Origin: Amycolatopsis sp. NBC_01480
GTDB lineage: Bacteria; Actinomycetota; Actinomycetes; Mycobacteriales; Pseudonocardiaceae
Direction of reading: 5' to 3'
DNA length: 64,000 nucleotides
NCBI RefSeq assembly: GCF_036227205.1
Contig: NZ_CP109442.1
Coordinates: 8,928,001 to 8,992,000 of the forward strand
Both the position numbers and the translations under genes were made by a program. Numbering within the stretch: the stretch's first letter is position 1; the number at the start of each line of letters is the position of its first letter. The notes under the pieces were generated by a model, which worked only from the letters and a program-made list of their open reading frames with translations, made no database searches and was not told the origin of the DNA. Of the stretch, positions 33,496 through 41,507 are shown one piece after another.

Positions 33496-33553
33496 TTTCG
33501 ACCACCTCACTGTGGAATACCGTGGAAAAATAACGTCAGGGGCATCAGGGCAC

Positions 33554-33602
33554 AAAAAAAGAGAACAGCAATCCCCTGCGATGAAATGGGGTTACTGTTC
33601 TC
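33554..33602 (-). terminator. Intrinsic terminator inside the operon leader
   Basis: On the minus strand GAGAACAGTAACCCC (33602-33588) pairs with GGGGATTGCTGTTCTC (33576-33561): about 15 bp with one bulge, an 11-base loop, then seven T (33560-33554). Genes further upstream are on the other strand, so it does not end any gene. It lies about 35-85 nt after the predicted transcription start of the MFS operon and must act as an attenuator. GTTACT just upstream (33618-33613) could pair with AGTAAC in the left arm and compete with it. Confidence 0.85.
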
Positions 33603-33633
33603 TGAGGTCTCTAGTAACTGAAGTATTCGGTTG

Positions 33634-33673
33634 TGGTCAGACCAGCGTAACCACAGGTCTCCCCGGCTGTCAA
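33634..33673 (-). promoter_or_regulatory. Promoter and overlapping TGGT-n3-ACCA operator of the MFS operon
   Basis: On the minus strand a perfect -35 TTGACA (33673-33668) and -10 TACGCT (33649-33644) are 18 bp apart. The palindrome TGGTCAGACCA (33634-33644) touches the -10 and the start site. TGGT-n3-ACCA is the usual operator form of FadR-subfamily GntR repressors; none is encoded in this window. Confidence 0.75.
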
Positions 33674-33758
33674 GCGCCGTCCACCCGACGGGTTTGCCCT
33701 GTTCGAGACCGGTCTTGCGCCGTCCGAGCGAGCGGCGAACCCCGCCCCGCCGGACCTA

Positions 33759-33788
33759 TTGACACCCCGGGGAAGCCGTCCTCATACT
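33759..33788 (+). promoter_or_regulatory. Promoter of the alcohol dehydrogenase operon
   Basis: Perfect -35 TTGACA (33759-33764), an 18-bp spacer and -10 CATACT (33783-33788). The predicted start near 33795 gives a leader of about 95 nt that contains the palindrome at 33812-33827. It is divergent from the MFS operon promoter. Confidence 0.75.
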
Positions 33789-33811
33789 CGACGCCGGCCC
33801 AAGGGGAACGC

Positions 33812-33827
33812 GTTCCACATATGGAAC
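33812..33827. promoter_or_regulatory. GTTCCA-n4-TGGAAC palindrome, probable IclR operator
   Basis: GTTCCACATATGGAAC has perfect 6-base arms around 4 bases and lies about 15-30 bases downstream of the predicted start of the dehydrogenase operon. The IclR-type regulator in that operon is the likely binder and would act as a roadblock repressor. Confidence 0.65.
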
Positions 33828-33890
33828 AAACACCGTTCGGGTGGCCCATCTTCATTACTCCGCAGACTTGCCTCACGAGGAGCTACTCGA

Positions 33891-35012
33891 ATGGAAACTC
33901 TTGCTGCCGTTCTCGAGGAGACCGGCGGTCCGCTCACCTTCCGCACGCTCACGCTCGACGACCCGGTGCCCGGCGAGGTCGCCGTGAAGATCGCCGCGAC
34001 CGGCGTGTGCGCCAGTGACGCGCACACCATCAGCGGGCGGATCCCCTCGCCCCTGCCGACCGTCCTCGGGCACGAGGGCGCGGGTGTGGTCACCGCGGTC
34101 GGCGCCGGGGTCGCGCACGTCGCCGTCGGCGATCACGTCGCGCTGTCTTGGCTGCCGAGCTGCGGCCGGTGCCGCTACTGCCAGGCGGGCCGGCCGGTGC
34201 TCTGCGCCGCCAGCGCCCCCGCGCTGCTCGGCGGCACCCTGCTCGACGGCACCGTCCGCCTGCACGACCGCGGCCGGGACGTCTACCACTACTCGTTCCT
34301 GTCCACCTTCGCCGAGCACACCGTGGTCCCCGCCGCGAGCGCGATCAAGATCCCGGATTCGGTGCCCCTGCCGGTCGCCGCGCTGGCCGGCTGCGGTGTG
34401 GTGACCGGGTACGGCGCCGTGGTCAACCGCGCGCGGGTCGCGCCGGGCGACGCGGTGCTGGTGTACGGCGCGGGCGGCGTCGGGCTCAGCGCGATCATGG
34501 CTGCGCAGCTGTCCGGCGCGGACCACATCGTGGTCGTGGAGCCGCACCCGGGCAAGCGGGACGGGGCCACGGTCTTCGGCGCCACGCGGGTGCTGAGCCC
34601 GGACGACAACGTGGTCGCCGAGGTCCGCGCGCTCACCGGCGGGCAGGGCGCCGACGTGACCATCGACGCCGTCGGCCAGGAAGGCTTGCTGGAACAAGCT
34701 TTCGACGCGACCGCGCCGGGCGGCACCGTCGTGTGCGTCGGAGTCCCCGCCGCCACGGCGTACGCGAGTGTCCCCGCCGCGCGGTTCGTGCGCGAGGAGA
34801 AGTACCTGACCGGCAGCCTCTACGGCTCCAGCCGCCCGACCCAGGACATCCCCAAGCTGCTCAACCTGTTCCACACCGGCAAGCTGCCGATCGACAAGCT
34901 GATCTCGAAGACCTACGCGTTCGACGAGATCAACACCGCGTTCGCCGACCTGACCGGCGGGTCCAACCGCCGTGGCGTCGTGATCGTCGACGAGGAGCTG
35001 GCCGGCCGGTGA
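33891..35012 (+). CDS. Zinc-dependent alcohol dehydrogenase (class III-like MDR)
   Basis: Medium-chain dehydrogenase of 373 residues. Catalytic zinc ligands are Cys in TGVCASDAH, His-Glu in GHEGAG and Cys in AGCGVVTGYG. The structural zinc site CGRCRYCQAGRPVLC is complete. The Rossmann motif is VYGAGGVGLSA (about 198). The length and the GCGVVTGYGAVVN segment resemble mycothiol- or glutathione-dependent formaldehyde dehydrogenases and related aryl-alcohol enzymes. The start at 33891 has ACGAGGAG upstream. It overlaps the IclR gene by four bases. Confidence 0.92.
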   Translation: METLAAVLEETGGPLTFRTLTLDDPVPGEVAVKIAATGVCASDAHTISGRIPSPLPTVLGHEGAGVVTAVGAGVAHVAVGDHVALSWLPSCGRCRYCQAGRPVLCAASAPALLGGTLLDGTVRLHDRGRDVYHYSFLSTFAEHTVVPAASAIKIPDSVPLPVAALAGCGVVTGYGAVVNRARVAPGDAVLVYGAGGVGLSAIMAAQLSGADHIVVVEPHPGKRDGATVFGATRVLSPDDNVVAEVRALTGGQGADVTIDAVGQEGLLEQAFDATAPGGTVVCVGVPAATAYASVPAARFVREEKYLTGSLYGSSRPTQDIPKLLNLFHTGKLPIDKLISKTYAFDEINTAFADLTGGSNRRGVVIVDEELAGR

Positions 35013-35794
35013 ACCCCGAAGCAGCCGGGGTGCCGGCGGAGCGGGAGCCGGGCAAGCGCAGTCCCGCCGTCGCGCAGGCGTTCGCGGTCCTCGACGCGCT
35101 GGCTGAGCGACGGCGCGGCCTGCGGCTGAGCGAGCTCGCGGTGGCCGTCGGCGCGCCGAAGAGCTCGGTGCACCGGCTGCTGGCCACGATGGGCGAGCTG
35201 GGCGTCACCCGCAAGACCGGTGACGGCCGGTTCGTCGTCGGGCCCCGGATGGCCGCCTACGCCGAGCCCGCCGGCGGGGAGCTGGCCGGCCTGCTCGGCA
35301 TGTTCTACACCTGCGCGGAGCAGATCCGGGACCGCCAGGACGAGACCGTCCAGCTGGCGGTGCTGTCCGGGGCCGAGGTCACGTTCATCGCGCACGTCGA
35401 CACCACGAAGCCGGTGCGGCTGCAGACCCGGATCGGCCGGCAGCTGCCGGCGCACGCGTCCGCCAGCGGCAAGGCGATCCTCGCCTACCGCGGTGAGGAG
35501 GACCTGCGGCCGGTCCTGGCCACCGGGTTGCCGCGGCTGACCGGGGCCACCGTGGGCGACGAGCGGGCGCTGCGCGCCGAACTCGCGCTGGTCCGGGAAC
35601 GCGGCCACGCCACCGAAGTCGAGGAGATGACGGCGAACCTGTCGTGCTTCTCGGCGCCGGTGCTGGACGCCGAGGGCCGCGCGGTCGCCGCGGTGACCGC
35701 CTGTGTGCCCGCGAACTCGGTGTCGCCCGACCGCGCCCGGACGCTGATCGAGGAGGTCCGCTGGGCCGCGGGCGAGCTGGGCCGCCACCGATGA
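35009..35794 (+). CDS. IclR-family regulator
   Basis: Regulator of 261 residues. The N-terminal winged helix (about 20-80) includes LRLSELAVAVGAPKSSVHRLL. The effector-binding domain shows DETVQLAVLSGAEVTFI, LPAHASASGKAILAY and the C-terminal VAAVTACVP. The GTG start overlaps the dehydrogenase stop (GTGA), so it is cotranscribed. It probably binds the GTTCCA palindrome upstream of the dehydrogenase and may also influence the divergent MFS operon. Confidence 0.93.
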   Translation: MNPEAAGVPAEREPGKRSPAVAQAFAVLDALAERRRGLRLSELAVAVGAPKSSVHRLLATMGELGVTRKTGDGRFVVGPRMAAYAEPAGGELAGLLGMFYTCAEQIRDRQDETVQLAVLSGAEVTFIAHVDTTKPVRLQTRIGRQLPAHASASGKAILAYRGEEDLRPVLATGLPRLTGATVGDERALRAELALVRERGHATEVEEMTANLSCFSAPVLDAEGRAVAAVTACVPANSVSPDRARTLIEEVRWAAGELGRHR

Positions 35795-35870
35795 ATCCTG
35801 AAGCGAAAGTTGAAGCGATGCAAGGAAAACCGTTCGGCTGCACGTCGGCGGCCCACGGAAAGGACTCACC

Positions 35871-36383
35871 ATGACCGACCTCGACGGCCGCACCGCGCAA
35901 GCGTGGGGCGGCACCAATCCGGACGGCGTCCACCTCAACGTCGTGCTCGCCCGCCGCGGCTCCCCCACCGCGGCGGCCATGACCGGCGCCTTCGCCTCCC
36001 CCACGGCCGGGTTCACCCCGATCCTGGTGTGCGCCGGCGAGGACCAGCCGTCGTACCGGACGATCCACCCGCCGACGATCATGCTGAACAAAACGGAATC
36101 CCCCACCGAGGCGCTGGTGAACCTCGTGTCGGGCGCCTGCCAGGTCGGCATCGCCCAGGGCGTCCTGGATTCCGTCGCCGACGGGGTGCTCGCCGGGGAC
36201 CAGGAAACGCTGGTGTTCGCCGCGGTCTGGCTCAACCCGGAGGCAACCAGTGGCGACGCCGTCCGGGCCGCCGCGCGCGAGGCGATGCGCAAAGGCGTGC
36301 GCGAGGCGGCACAAGGACACGACTTCACTGCGGAACTGGTCGCCGGCCGAGACCGGGTGACGCATCCGTTTTATGCGCCCTGA
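35871..36383 (+). CDS. Formaldehyde-activating enzyme (Fae) family protein
   Basis: Protein of 170 residues, the usual Fae length. In methylotrophs Fae condenses formaldehyde with tetrahydromethanopterin. The N-terminal GVHLNVVLARRGSP carries the His (H21) that aligns with the proposed catalytic His of Fae. The middle has GFTPILVC and IMLNKTESPTEA, followed by the helix GIAQGVLDSVADGVLA. Actinobacteria of this type are not known to make tetrahydromethanopterin, so the acceptor would be different or the role only formaldehyde binding. It lies 76 bp behind the IclR gene. Confidence 0.82.
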   Translation: MTDLDGRTAQAWGGTNPDGVHLNVVLARRGSPTAAAMTGAFASPTAGFTPILVCAGEDQPSYRTIHPPTIMLNKTESPTEALVNLVSGACQVGIAQGVLDSVADGVLAGDQETLVFAAVWLNPEATSGDAVRAAAREAMRKGVREAAQGHDFTAELVAGRDRVTHPFYAP

Positions 36384-36428
36384 AAGGAGGTTCTCGCCCT
36401 CCTCTCGATCACCGGTTACGGTGCTCCC

Positions 36429-37100
36429 ATGCCGGACACCCCGATCGTGCTCGTCCACGGTTCCTACCACCAGCCCGCCCATTACGCCCCATTGGTCAGC
36501 CGGCTGACCGAAATCGCCGGGAACGTGAGCGTGCCGGACATCGGCCTGCTGCCGTTGCCGGAAAGCATCAAGCTCGTACAGGACATCGTGGACCGGGCCG
36601 CGGCGCCGCCGGTGGTCGTGGGGCACTCGTTCGGCGGGGCGGTGGCCGGTGCACTGCACGGCGTCCGGCGGATGGTCTTCCTGTCCGGGTGGGTGCTGGA
36701 CGTCGACGAGACGGCCGTCGGACGGCTCGCCGAGGCACCCGCCAACTCGGAATTCGCACAGGCACTGCGGTTTTCCGGGGACGGGGCCCAGGCGTGGATC
36801 GATCCCGCGGCGGCGACGAGCCTCTTTTACGCCGATTGCCCGCCCGACGTGGCAGCGCGCGCGGTCGAGCTGCTGCGCCCCGACACCGTGCTCAACTTCC
36901 AGCTGAGCCCGACCGCCGCCGAGTGGAAACACACCCCGTCCCTCTACATCGCGACGCGTCAGGACCGCACCTGGCCACCGGCCCTGGCCACGGAATTCTC
37001 CCGGCGCTGCACCGAAATCGTCACCGTCGACACCGGACACTCGCCGTATCTCAGCGCTCCGGATCGGATCGCCACGATCATCGGTGACTGCCTGGAATGA
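36429..37100 (+). CDS. Alpha/beta hydrolase
   Basis: Small serine hydrolase of 223 residues with VLVHGSYHQPAHY (oxyanion region) at the N-terminus, nucleophile VVGHSFGGAVAG (about residue 63) and a C-terminal His in VDTGHSPYLSAP. The catalytic acid is probably in the segment around ATRQDRTWP. It resembles the hydroxynitrile-lyase / methyl-esterase-like AB hydrolase_6 group. There is a short AGGAGG/CCTCCT hairpin between it and the Fae gene, so it may be separately transcribed. Confidence 0.85.
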   Translation: MPDTPIVLVHGSYHQPAHYAPLVSRLTEIAGNVSVPDIGLLPLPESIKLVQDIVDRAAAPPVVVGHSFGGAVAGALHGVRRMVFLSGWVLDVDETAVGRLAEAPANSEFAQALRFSGDGAQAWIDPAAATSLFYADCPPDVAARAVELLRPDTVLNFQLSPTAAEWKHTPSLYIATRQDRTWPPALATEFSRRCTEIVTVDTGHSPYLSAPDRIATIIGDCLE

Positions 37101-37107
37101 AGCTCAC

Positions 37108-37130
37108 GGGGGACCTTGACAGGGTCCCCC
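37108..37130. terminator. GGGGGACC hairpin behind the hydrolase
   Basis: Perfect 8-base arms GGGGGACC/GGTCCCCC with a 6-base loop, directly after the hydrolase stop codon. There is no T-run. A similar GGGACC-type hairpin closes the esterase gene at 39726-39744. Confidence 0.65.
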
Positions 37131-37227
37131 ACGCCGTCCGTTCCGCCGTTAGCATCGGATCCGAAATCGTGCCGCTTGGCGCACGAACCGAGATATCCAT
37201 GCGAAATTCCGGCGAAGGGATCCGACC

Positions 37228-38469
37228 GTGCGCCGTACGCTCTGGCGAATCGCGCTGACCACCGTCACCACCTTGGGGCTGACCACCGCCTGCTCGGCCA
37301 CACCGACCGAATCGGCCCCGGCCGGCCCGGCCCAGCTCATCCAGCCGATGACCAAGGTGAGCGCGCAGCCGCGCCAGGGCTACTACTCCGATCCGTACCC
37401 CGTCCGCACGGTCAAGCCGGGCCCGCAGACGTTTTCCGGGACCACCAGCGAACTCCTGAGCTGCGCGGGAACCCCGGCCAAGGAATGCTTCCAGCCCACC
37501 CCGATGACGGTGTCGATCGGGCCGTCGCTCACCGCGCAGCTGGCCGGCTCCACCCCGCGGAACCGGATCAACAACAACGTCTTCCAGGACGATTCGGGCG
37601 CCTGGCAGCTGGCCGTCACCTATTACGTGTCCAATCCCCGCTTCCCCCAGGCGAAAGCGTGGACCGTGGTCGTGCACGGCCGTCCCGCCAAGGAGCCCGC
37701 GGGCACCGCGGTGCCCACGGACTGGATCGCCGACGCCCTGGTGGCCGGCGACCTCACCCAGCCCACCAAGGCGAACTACGACGGGAAGTACTTCCAGGAC
37801 AAGGGAAAACTTTACCTCGTCTACAGTGAACGGCTGGGCGACAAGCCCGCGCGGGACGGGATCGTCGCGCAGCCCATGGCCACCGCGGCCATCCCCGCAC
37901 CCGGCAAGCCCACCGTGCTGCTGGCCCCCGGCGACTTCCGGTCCGAGCTGTTCTTCGGGCTGAACCAGCCCAACACGTTCAAACTGATCGAAACCGGGAA
38001 CATCACCCAGGTCGACGGCAAGTACGTGATGGCCTACTCCACCGGCGAGTACGACGCTCCGGGTTACAAGATCGGGCTCGCCTGGTCGGACACCTTCCTG
38101 CCCGCCGCCGGGGCCGGCTACCGGAAGCTGACCATGCCCGACCCCAACGGGGTCTGGGGCACCCCGAACCACCCGGAGGTCCGGTACCTGCTGCAGTCGC
38201 AGGAACCGAAGTGGCCGAACTACATCGCCAAGACCGTGGTCGCGCCCGGGGTGCCCGCGGTGATCCGGGACAACGGGCGCTGGTACCTGACCTTCGCCGG
38301 ATACCAGCCGGCGGACGCGGTGGCCGACCCGGAGACCGGGCTGTTCCCGCCGTCCTCGCGCAGGCCGTTCTTCGCGCCGGTGTCCGTGCTCATCCCTCCT
38401 AACGCGACAGTGGGCAGCACCTCCGAAACCGATCTGGCCGACTGGATTACGATCAGCGCGGCTTCGTAG
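37228..38469 (+). CDS. Lipoprotein with beta-propeller-like (glycosidase-type) fold
   Basis: Exported protein of 413 residues with a lipoprotein signal (lipobox LTTAC, Cys at about residue 23). The mature part has repeated motifs such as NVFQDDSGAWQLAVTYY, GKYFQDKGKLYLVYSE, ITQVDGKYVMAYS and IRDNGRWYLTFAGYQ, spaced like the blades of GH43/DUF4185-type five-bladed propellers. No catalytic triad can be assigned with confidence. The GTG at 37228 has GAAGGGA upstream. It lies 25 bp before an SGNH esterase lipoprotein and probably works with it on a polysaccharide. Confidence 0.78.
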   Translation: MRRTLWRIALTTVTTLGLTTACSATPTESAPAGPAQLIQPMTKVSAQPRQGYYSDPYPVRTVKPGPQTFSGTTSELLSCAGTPAKECFQPTPMTVSIGPSLTAQLAGSTPRNRINNNVFQDDSGAWQLAVTYYVSNPRFPQAKAWTVVVHGRPAKEPAGTAVPTDWIADALVAGDLTQPTKANYDGKYFQDKGKLYLVYSERLGDKPARDGIVAQPMATAAIPAPGKPTVLLAPGDFRSELFFGLNQPNTFKLIETGNITQVDGKYVMAYSTGEYDAPGYKIGLAWSDTFLPAAGAGYRKLTMPDPNGVWGTPNHPEVRYLLQSQEPKWPNYIAKTVVAPGVPAVIRDNGRWYLTFAGYQPADAVADPETGLFPPSSRRPFFAPVSVLIPPNATVGSTSETDLADWITISAAS

Positions 38470-38494
38470 AGCCGCCGGAAAAGGAGACCCAGGT

Positions 38495-39709
38495 ATGCGG
38501 CGACGGCACTCCACCGCGTTCCGCACGGCGGCGCTGCTGCTCGTCACCGCCGGTGCCCTGTCCTCCTGCTCGACCGGCCCGCCGCCGGCCCCGGCCACCG
38601 ACGCTTGCGGGGCGGCGGCACCGGCCGGGCCGGTCGACACCTGGACCGCGGCACCGGCCCGGCTCAGCGGCCCGTACCAGGACAAAACGATCCGCGAAGT
38701 GGTGCACACCTCGATCGGCGGCACGTCCGTCCGATTGCGACTGTCGAACGTCTTCGGCACCACCGCGGTGCGATTCGACTCCGTGTGGGCCGGCGCGCAG
38801 TCGGACGGGGCCGGCCTGGTCGCGGGCTCGAACCAGCGCGTGCGCTTCGGCGGGGCGGAAGCGACCACCGTCGCGGCCGGGGCCGAGGAGGTCAGCGACC
38901 CGGTGGACCTGACCGTGCGGCCCGGGGAAAACCTGACCGTGAGCATCCACGTGGACGGCGGCACCGGTGACGTCACCGGGCACCTGCGGGCCCAGCAGCA
39001 CGGCTGGTACGCGGACGGGGACGCCGGTGCCGACCCGTCCGCGGCGCGGTACGCCCACCAGGTCGACCGCTGGTTCTGGCTGGACGCCGTCACGGTGCAG
39101 CCGAGCCGGCCCGCGCGCACCGTGGTCGCGCTCGGCGATTCGATCACCGACGGCTTCCACTCCACAGTGGACGCCAACCACCGCTGGCCGGACTACCTGG
39201 CGGCCCGGCTGGGGCCGTGCGGCCGGTTCGGTGTCGCGAACGAGGGCATCGCGGGCAACCGGGTCACCGCCAACGGCTCCGGCGTCAGCGCCGAAGCCCG
39301 GCTCCAGCGTGACGTCCTGGCGCAGCCGGGCACCGGCACGGTGATCTACCTCGAAGGCATCAACGACATCGACAGCACGGTGAAGGCCGCCGATCAACTG
39401 ATCCAGGCCGACCAGAAGATCGTGGCCCGCGCGCACGCGGCCGGATTACGCGTCATCGGCGGCACCATCACCCCGTTCGACGGCTTCCACACCTATTCCG
39501 CCGCGACCGAGGGAATCCGCGAGAGCGTCAATTCCTGGATCCGCGACAGCAAGACGTTCGACGCGGTGGCCGATTTCGACGCGGCCCTGCGCGATCCCGC
39601 GGACCCGCACCGATTGCTGGGACGGTACGACTCCGGCGATCACCTCCACCCCGGCGACGCGGGCTACCAGGTGATGGCCGGCGTCGTCCCGCTCGACGCC
39701 CTCGGCTGA
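38495..39709 (+). CDS. SGNH/GDSL-family esterase, lipoprotein
   Basis: Exported hydrolase of 404 residues with lipobox LSSC (Cys at about residue 25). An N-terminal beta domain (about 45-205) is followed by the SGNH catalytic domain: block I VALGDSITDG (Ser), block II GIAGNRVT (Gly), block III YLEGINDID (Asn) and block V SGDHLHPGDAGY (Asp/His). Relatives include rhamnogalacturonan and xylan acetylesterases. The start at 38495 follows AAGGAGA. It probably forms an operon with the preceding lipoprotein. Confidence 0.92.
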   Translation: MRRRHSTAFRTAALLLVTAGALSSCSTGPPPAPATDACGAAAPAGPVDTWTAAPARLSGPYQDKTIREVVHTSIGGTSVRLRLSNVFGTTAVRFDSVWAGAQSDGAGLVAGSNQRVRFGGAEATTVAAGAEEVSDPVDLTVRPGENLTVSIHVDGGTGDVTGHLRAQQHGWYADGDAGADPSAARYAHQVDRWFWLDAVTVQPSRPARTVVALGDSITDGFHSTVDANHRWPDYLAARLGPCGRFGVANEGIAGNRVTANGSGVSAEARLQRDVLAQPGTGTVIYLEGINDIDSTVKAADQLIQADQKIVARAHAAGLRVIGGTITPFDGFHTYSAATEGIRESVNSWIRDSKTFDAVADFDAALRDPADPHRLLGRYDSGDHLHPGDAGYQVMAGVVPLDALG

Positions 39710-39725
39710 TTTCCGCTGGTCGAGG

Positions 39726-39744
39726 GGGACCCTGCCAGGGTCCC
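39726..39744. terminator. GGGACCCTG hairpin behind the esterase
   Basis: Perfect 9-base arms GGGACCCTG/CAGGGTCCC around a single C. As RNA the inner pairs must open to form a loop. It follows the esterase stop codon by 16 bases. Confidence 0.6.
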
Positions 39745-39828
39745 TCCGACAAGGACTCCCAGTCCCCGCCCGAAGCGTGTTCCCCTTTCACCAGAGTTCG
39801 GTTTCAACTCATCCGGAGGGGCAGAGCC

Positions 39829-40218
39829 ATGAACAATCCCGTAATGAAAATCGGCCGTTATCTGATCGGCGGACTGGTGATCGGCGGATTCTGGTATCTC
39901 AACAAAAGCAGGCCGGCCTGGGAAGAGGCGCTGCGCACCATCGTCGTGTTCACCGTGGCGATGATCCTGGTCAAGGCCCGGCTCAAGAGCAAGCCGGTGA
40001 CCATCCACCTGGTCCCGCTGATCGCTTCGAAGGCGACGCTGGTCCTGATCGCGGCCGGGGTCGAGGAGGCGCTGCGGACCTCGCACTCGGTCAGCGACCC
40101 GGCGCTGGTGGTCGCCATCGGGCTCGGCCTGGCCGTGATCCTCGTCGGGAGCCTGTTCCACCGGTTCTTCTTCACCGTCAACGCACCCCGCCGCCCCTAC
40201 GAAAACCAGGCGCGATGA
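39829..40218 (+). CDS. Small membrane protein preceding the carotenoid oxygenase
   Basis: Protein of 129 residues with four hydrophobic segments (about 9-23, 33-48, 62-77 and 90-110) and a basic C-terminus. It has no signal peptide. I do not recognise a family. The ATG follows GGAGGGG. The stop overlaps the start of the carotenoid oxygenase gene (ATGA), so the two are translationally coupled and may act on the same membrane-embedded substrate. Confidence 0.82.
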   Translation: MNNPVMKIGRYLIGGLVIGGFWYLNKSRPAWEEALRTIVVFTVAMILVKARLKSKPVTIHLVPLIASKATLVLIAAGVEEALRTSHSVSDPALVVAIGLGLAVILVGSLFHRFFFTVNAPRRPYENQAR

Positions 40219-41465
40219 CCGAGACCACGTTCCACCTCAAGGAGAACTACGTCCCGGTCACCGACGAGCTGACCACGTTCGACCTGCCGGTCAGCGGCGC
40301 CATCCCGCCCGAGCTGAACGGCTGGCACCTGCGCAACGGGCCCAACCCGCGCACCCCGACCCAGCACTGGTTCTTCGGCGACGGCATGCTGCACGGCGTG
40401 CGGCTGGAGAACGGGCGGGCCGCCTGGTACCGCAACCGCTGGGTCCGGACCGAGAGCTTCGACGCGCCCCGGCCGCCCGGCCCGGGCGGGAAGCCGGACC
40501 TGCGTAATTCGGCGGCCAACACCCACATCGTCAACCACGCCGGCAAAACGCTCGCGCTCGTCGAAACCGCGCTTCCCTACGAGGTGACCACGGACCTGGA
40601 CACCGTCGGCCCCTACGATTTCGACGGCCGGCTCGCCACCCCGATGACCGCGCACCCCAAGATCTGCCCGGAAACCGGGGAGCTGCACTTCTTCGGGTAC
40701 GCGCGGGAGCAGCCGTATCTCACCTACCACCGCGCGGACGCCCACGGCGTGCTGCGGCTGAGCCGCCAAGTCGAGGTGGGCGGGCCGACCATGATGCACG
40801 ACTTCGCGCTCACCAGCCGGCACGTCGTGTTCCTCGACCTGCCGCTGGTGTTCGTGCCGGGCGGCCGCGGCATGCCGTTCAGCTGGGACCCGGACTACCC
40901 GGCCCGGATCGGGCTGCTGCGCCGGGACGATCCACAAGGGACGGTCCGCTGGTTCCCGATCGAGCCGTGTTACCTCTTCCACACGCTCAACGCGCACGAG
41001 GCCGGCGACGAGGTGGTGCTGTACGGCGTGCGGTACGCGCACCTGTGGTGGCAGGGCCACGAAGGCGTGCCGGGTACGCTGTGGCGGTGGCGGCTCAACA
41101 CCCGCACCGGCGCCGTCCGCGAGGAGCAGGTGGACGACCGGGACTGCGAGTTCCCGCGGATCGACGACCGGCTCGCGGGCCTCGACGTCCGCTACGGGCA
41201 CGTCACCACGGACACCTCGCTGATCCGCTACGACCTGCACACCGGCTCGGCGGACGTGCACGAGTTCGGGCCGGGCCGGACCCCCGGCGAGGCCGTGTTC
41301 GCGTCCCCGCGGTGGCTGATCACCTACGTCTACGACCGCACCCGCGGCGCCTCCGACCTGGTGATCCTGGACGCCACCAACCCGGCCGCCGCTCCGGCCG
41401 CGACGGTGGCGCTGCCCGCCCGCGTGCCCGAGGGCTTCCACGGGAACTGGATCGCCGACGCCTAG
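40215..41465 (+). CDS. Carotenoid cleavage oxygenase (RPE65/CCO family)
   Basis: Non-haem iron dioxygenase of 416 residues, seven-bladed propeller fold. The four iron-ligating His are expected in TAHPKICPET, MMHDFALT, LFHTLNAHE and the C-terminal GFHGNW, all visible. The entrance segment GWHLRNGPNP and the motif HWFFGDGMLHGV are typical of the family. It cleaves carotenoids, apocarotenoids or stilbene-like alkenes; there is no carotenoid synthesis gene nearby to tell which. Confidence 0.95.
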   Translation: MTETTFHLKENYVPVTDELTTFDLPVSGAIPPELNGWHLRNGPNPRTPTQHWFFGDGMLHGVRLENGRAAWYRNRWVRTESFDAPRPPGPGGKPDLRNSAANTHIVNHAGKTLALVETALPYEVTTDLDTVGPYDFDGRLATPMTAHPKICPETGELHFFGYAREQPYLTYHRADAHGVLRLSRQVEVGGPTMMHDFALTSRHVVFLDLPLVFVPGGRGMPFSWDPDYPARIGLLRRDDPQGTVRWFPIEPCYLFHTLNAHEAGDEVVLYGVRYAHLWWQGHEGVPGTLWRWRLNTRTGAVREEQVDDRDCEFPRIDDRLAGLDVRYGHVTTDTSLIRYDLHTGSADVHEFGPGRTPGEAVFASPRWLITYVYDRTRGASDLVILDATNPAAAPAATVALPARVPEGFHGNWIADA

Positions 41466-41507
41466 CGCGTGTCTGAGAAAGCCGATCTCGCGGCTGCCGC
41501 CGGTAGC

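Noticed and set aside
33554..33602. Terminator of a plus-strand transcript
   Set aside because: On the plus strand the hairpin is followed by TGAGG, not a T-run, and no plus-strand gene ends there.
34148..35794. 548-codon frame ending as the IclR gene
   Set aside because: The first 287 codons overlap the dehydrogenase in another frame; the IclR domain starts at the GTG at 35009.
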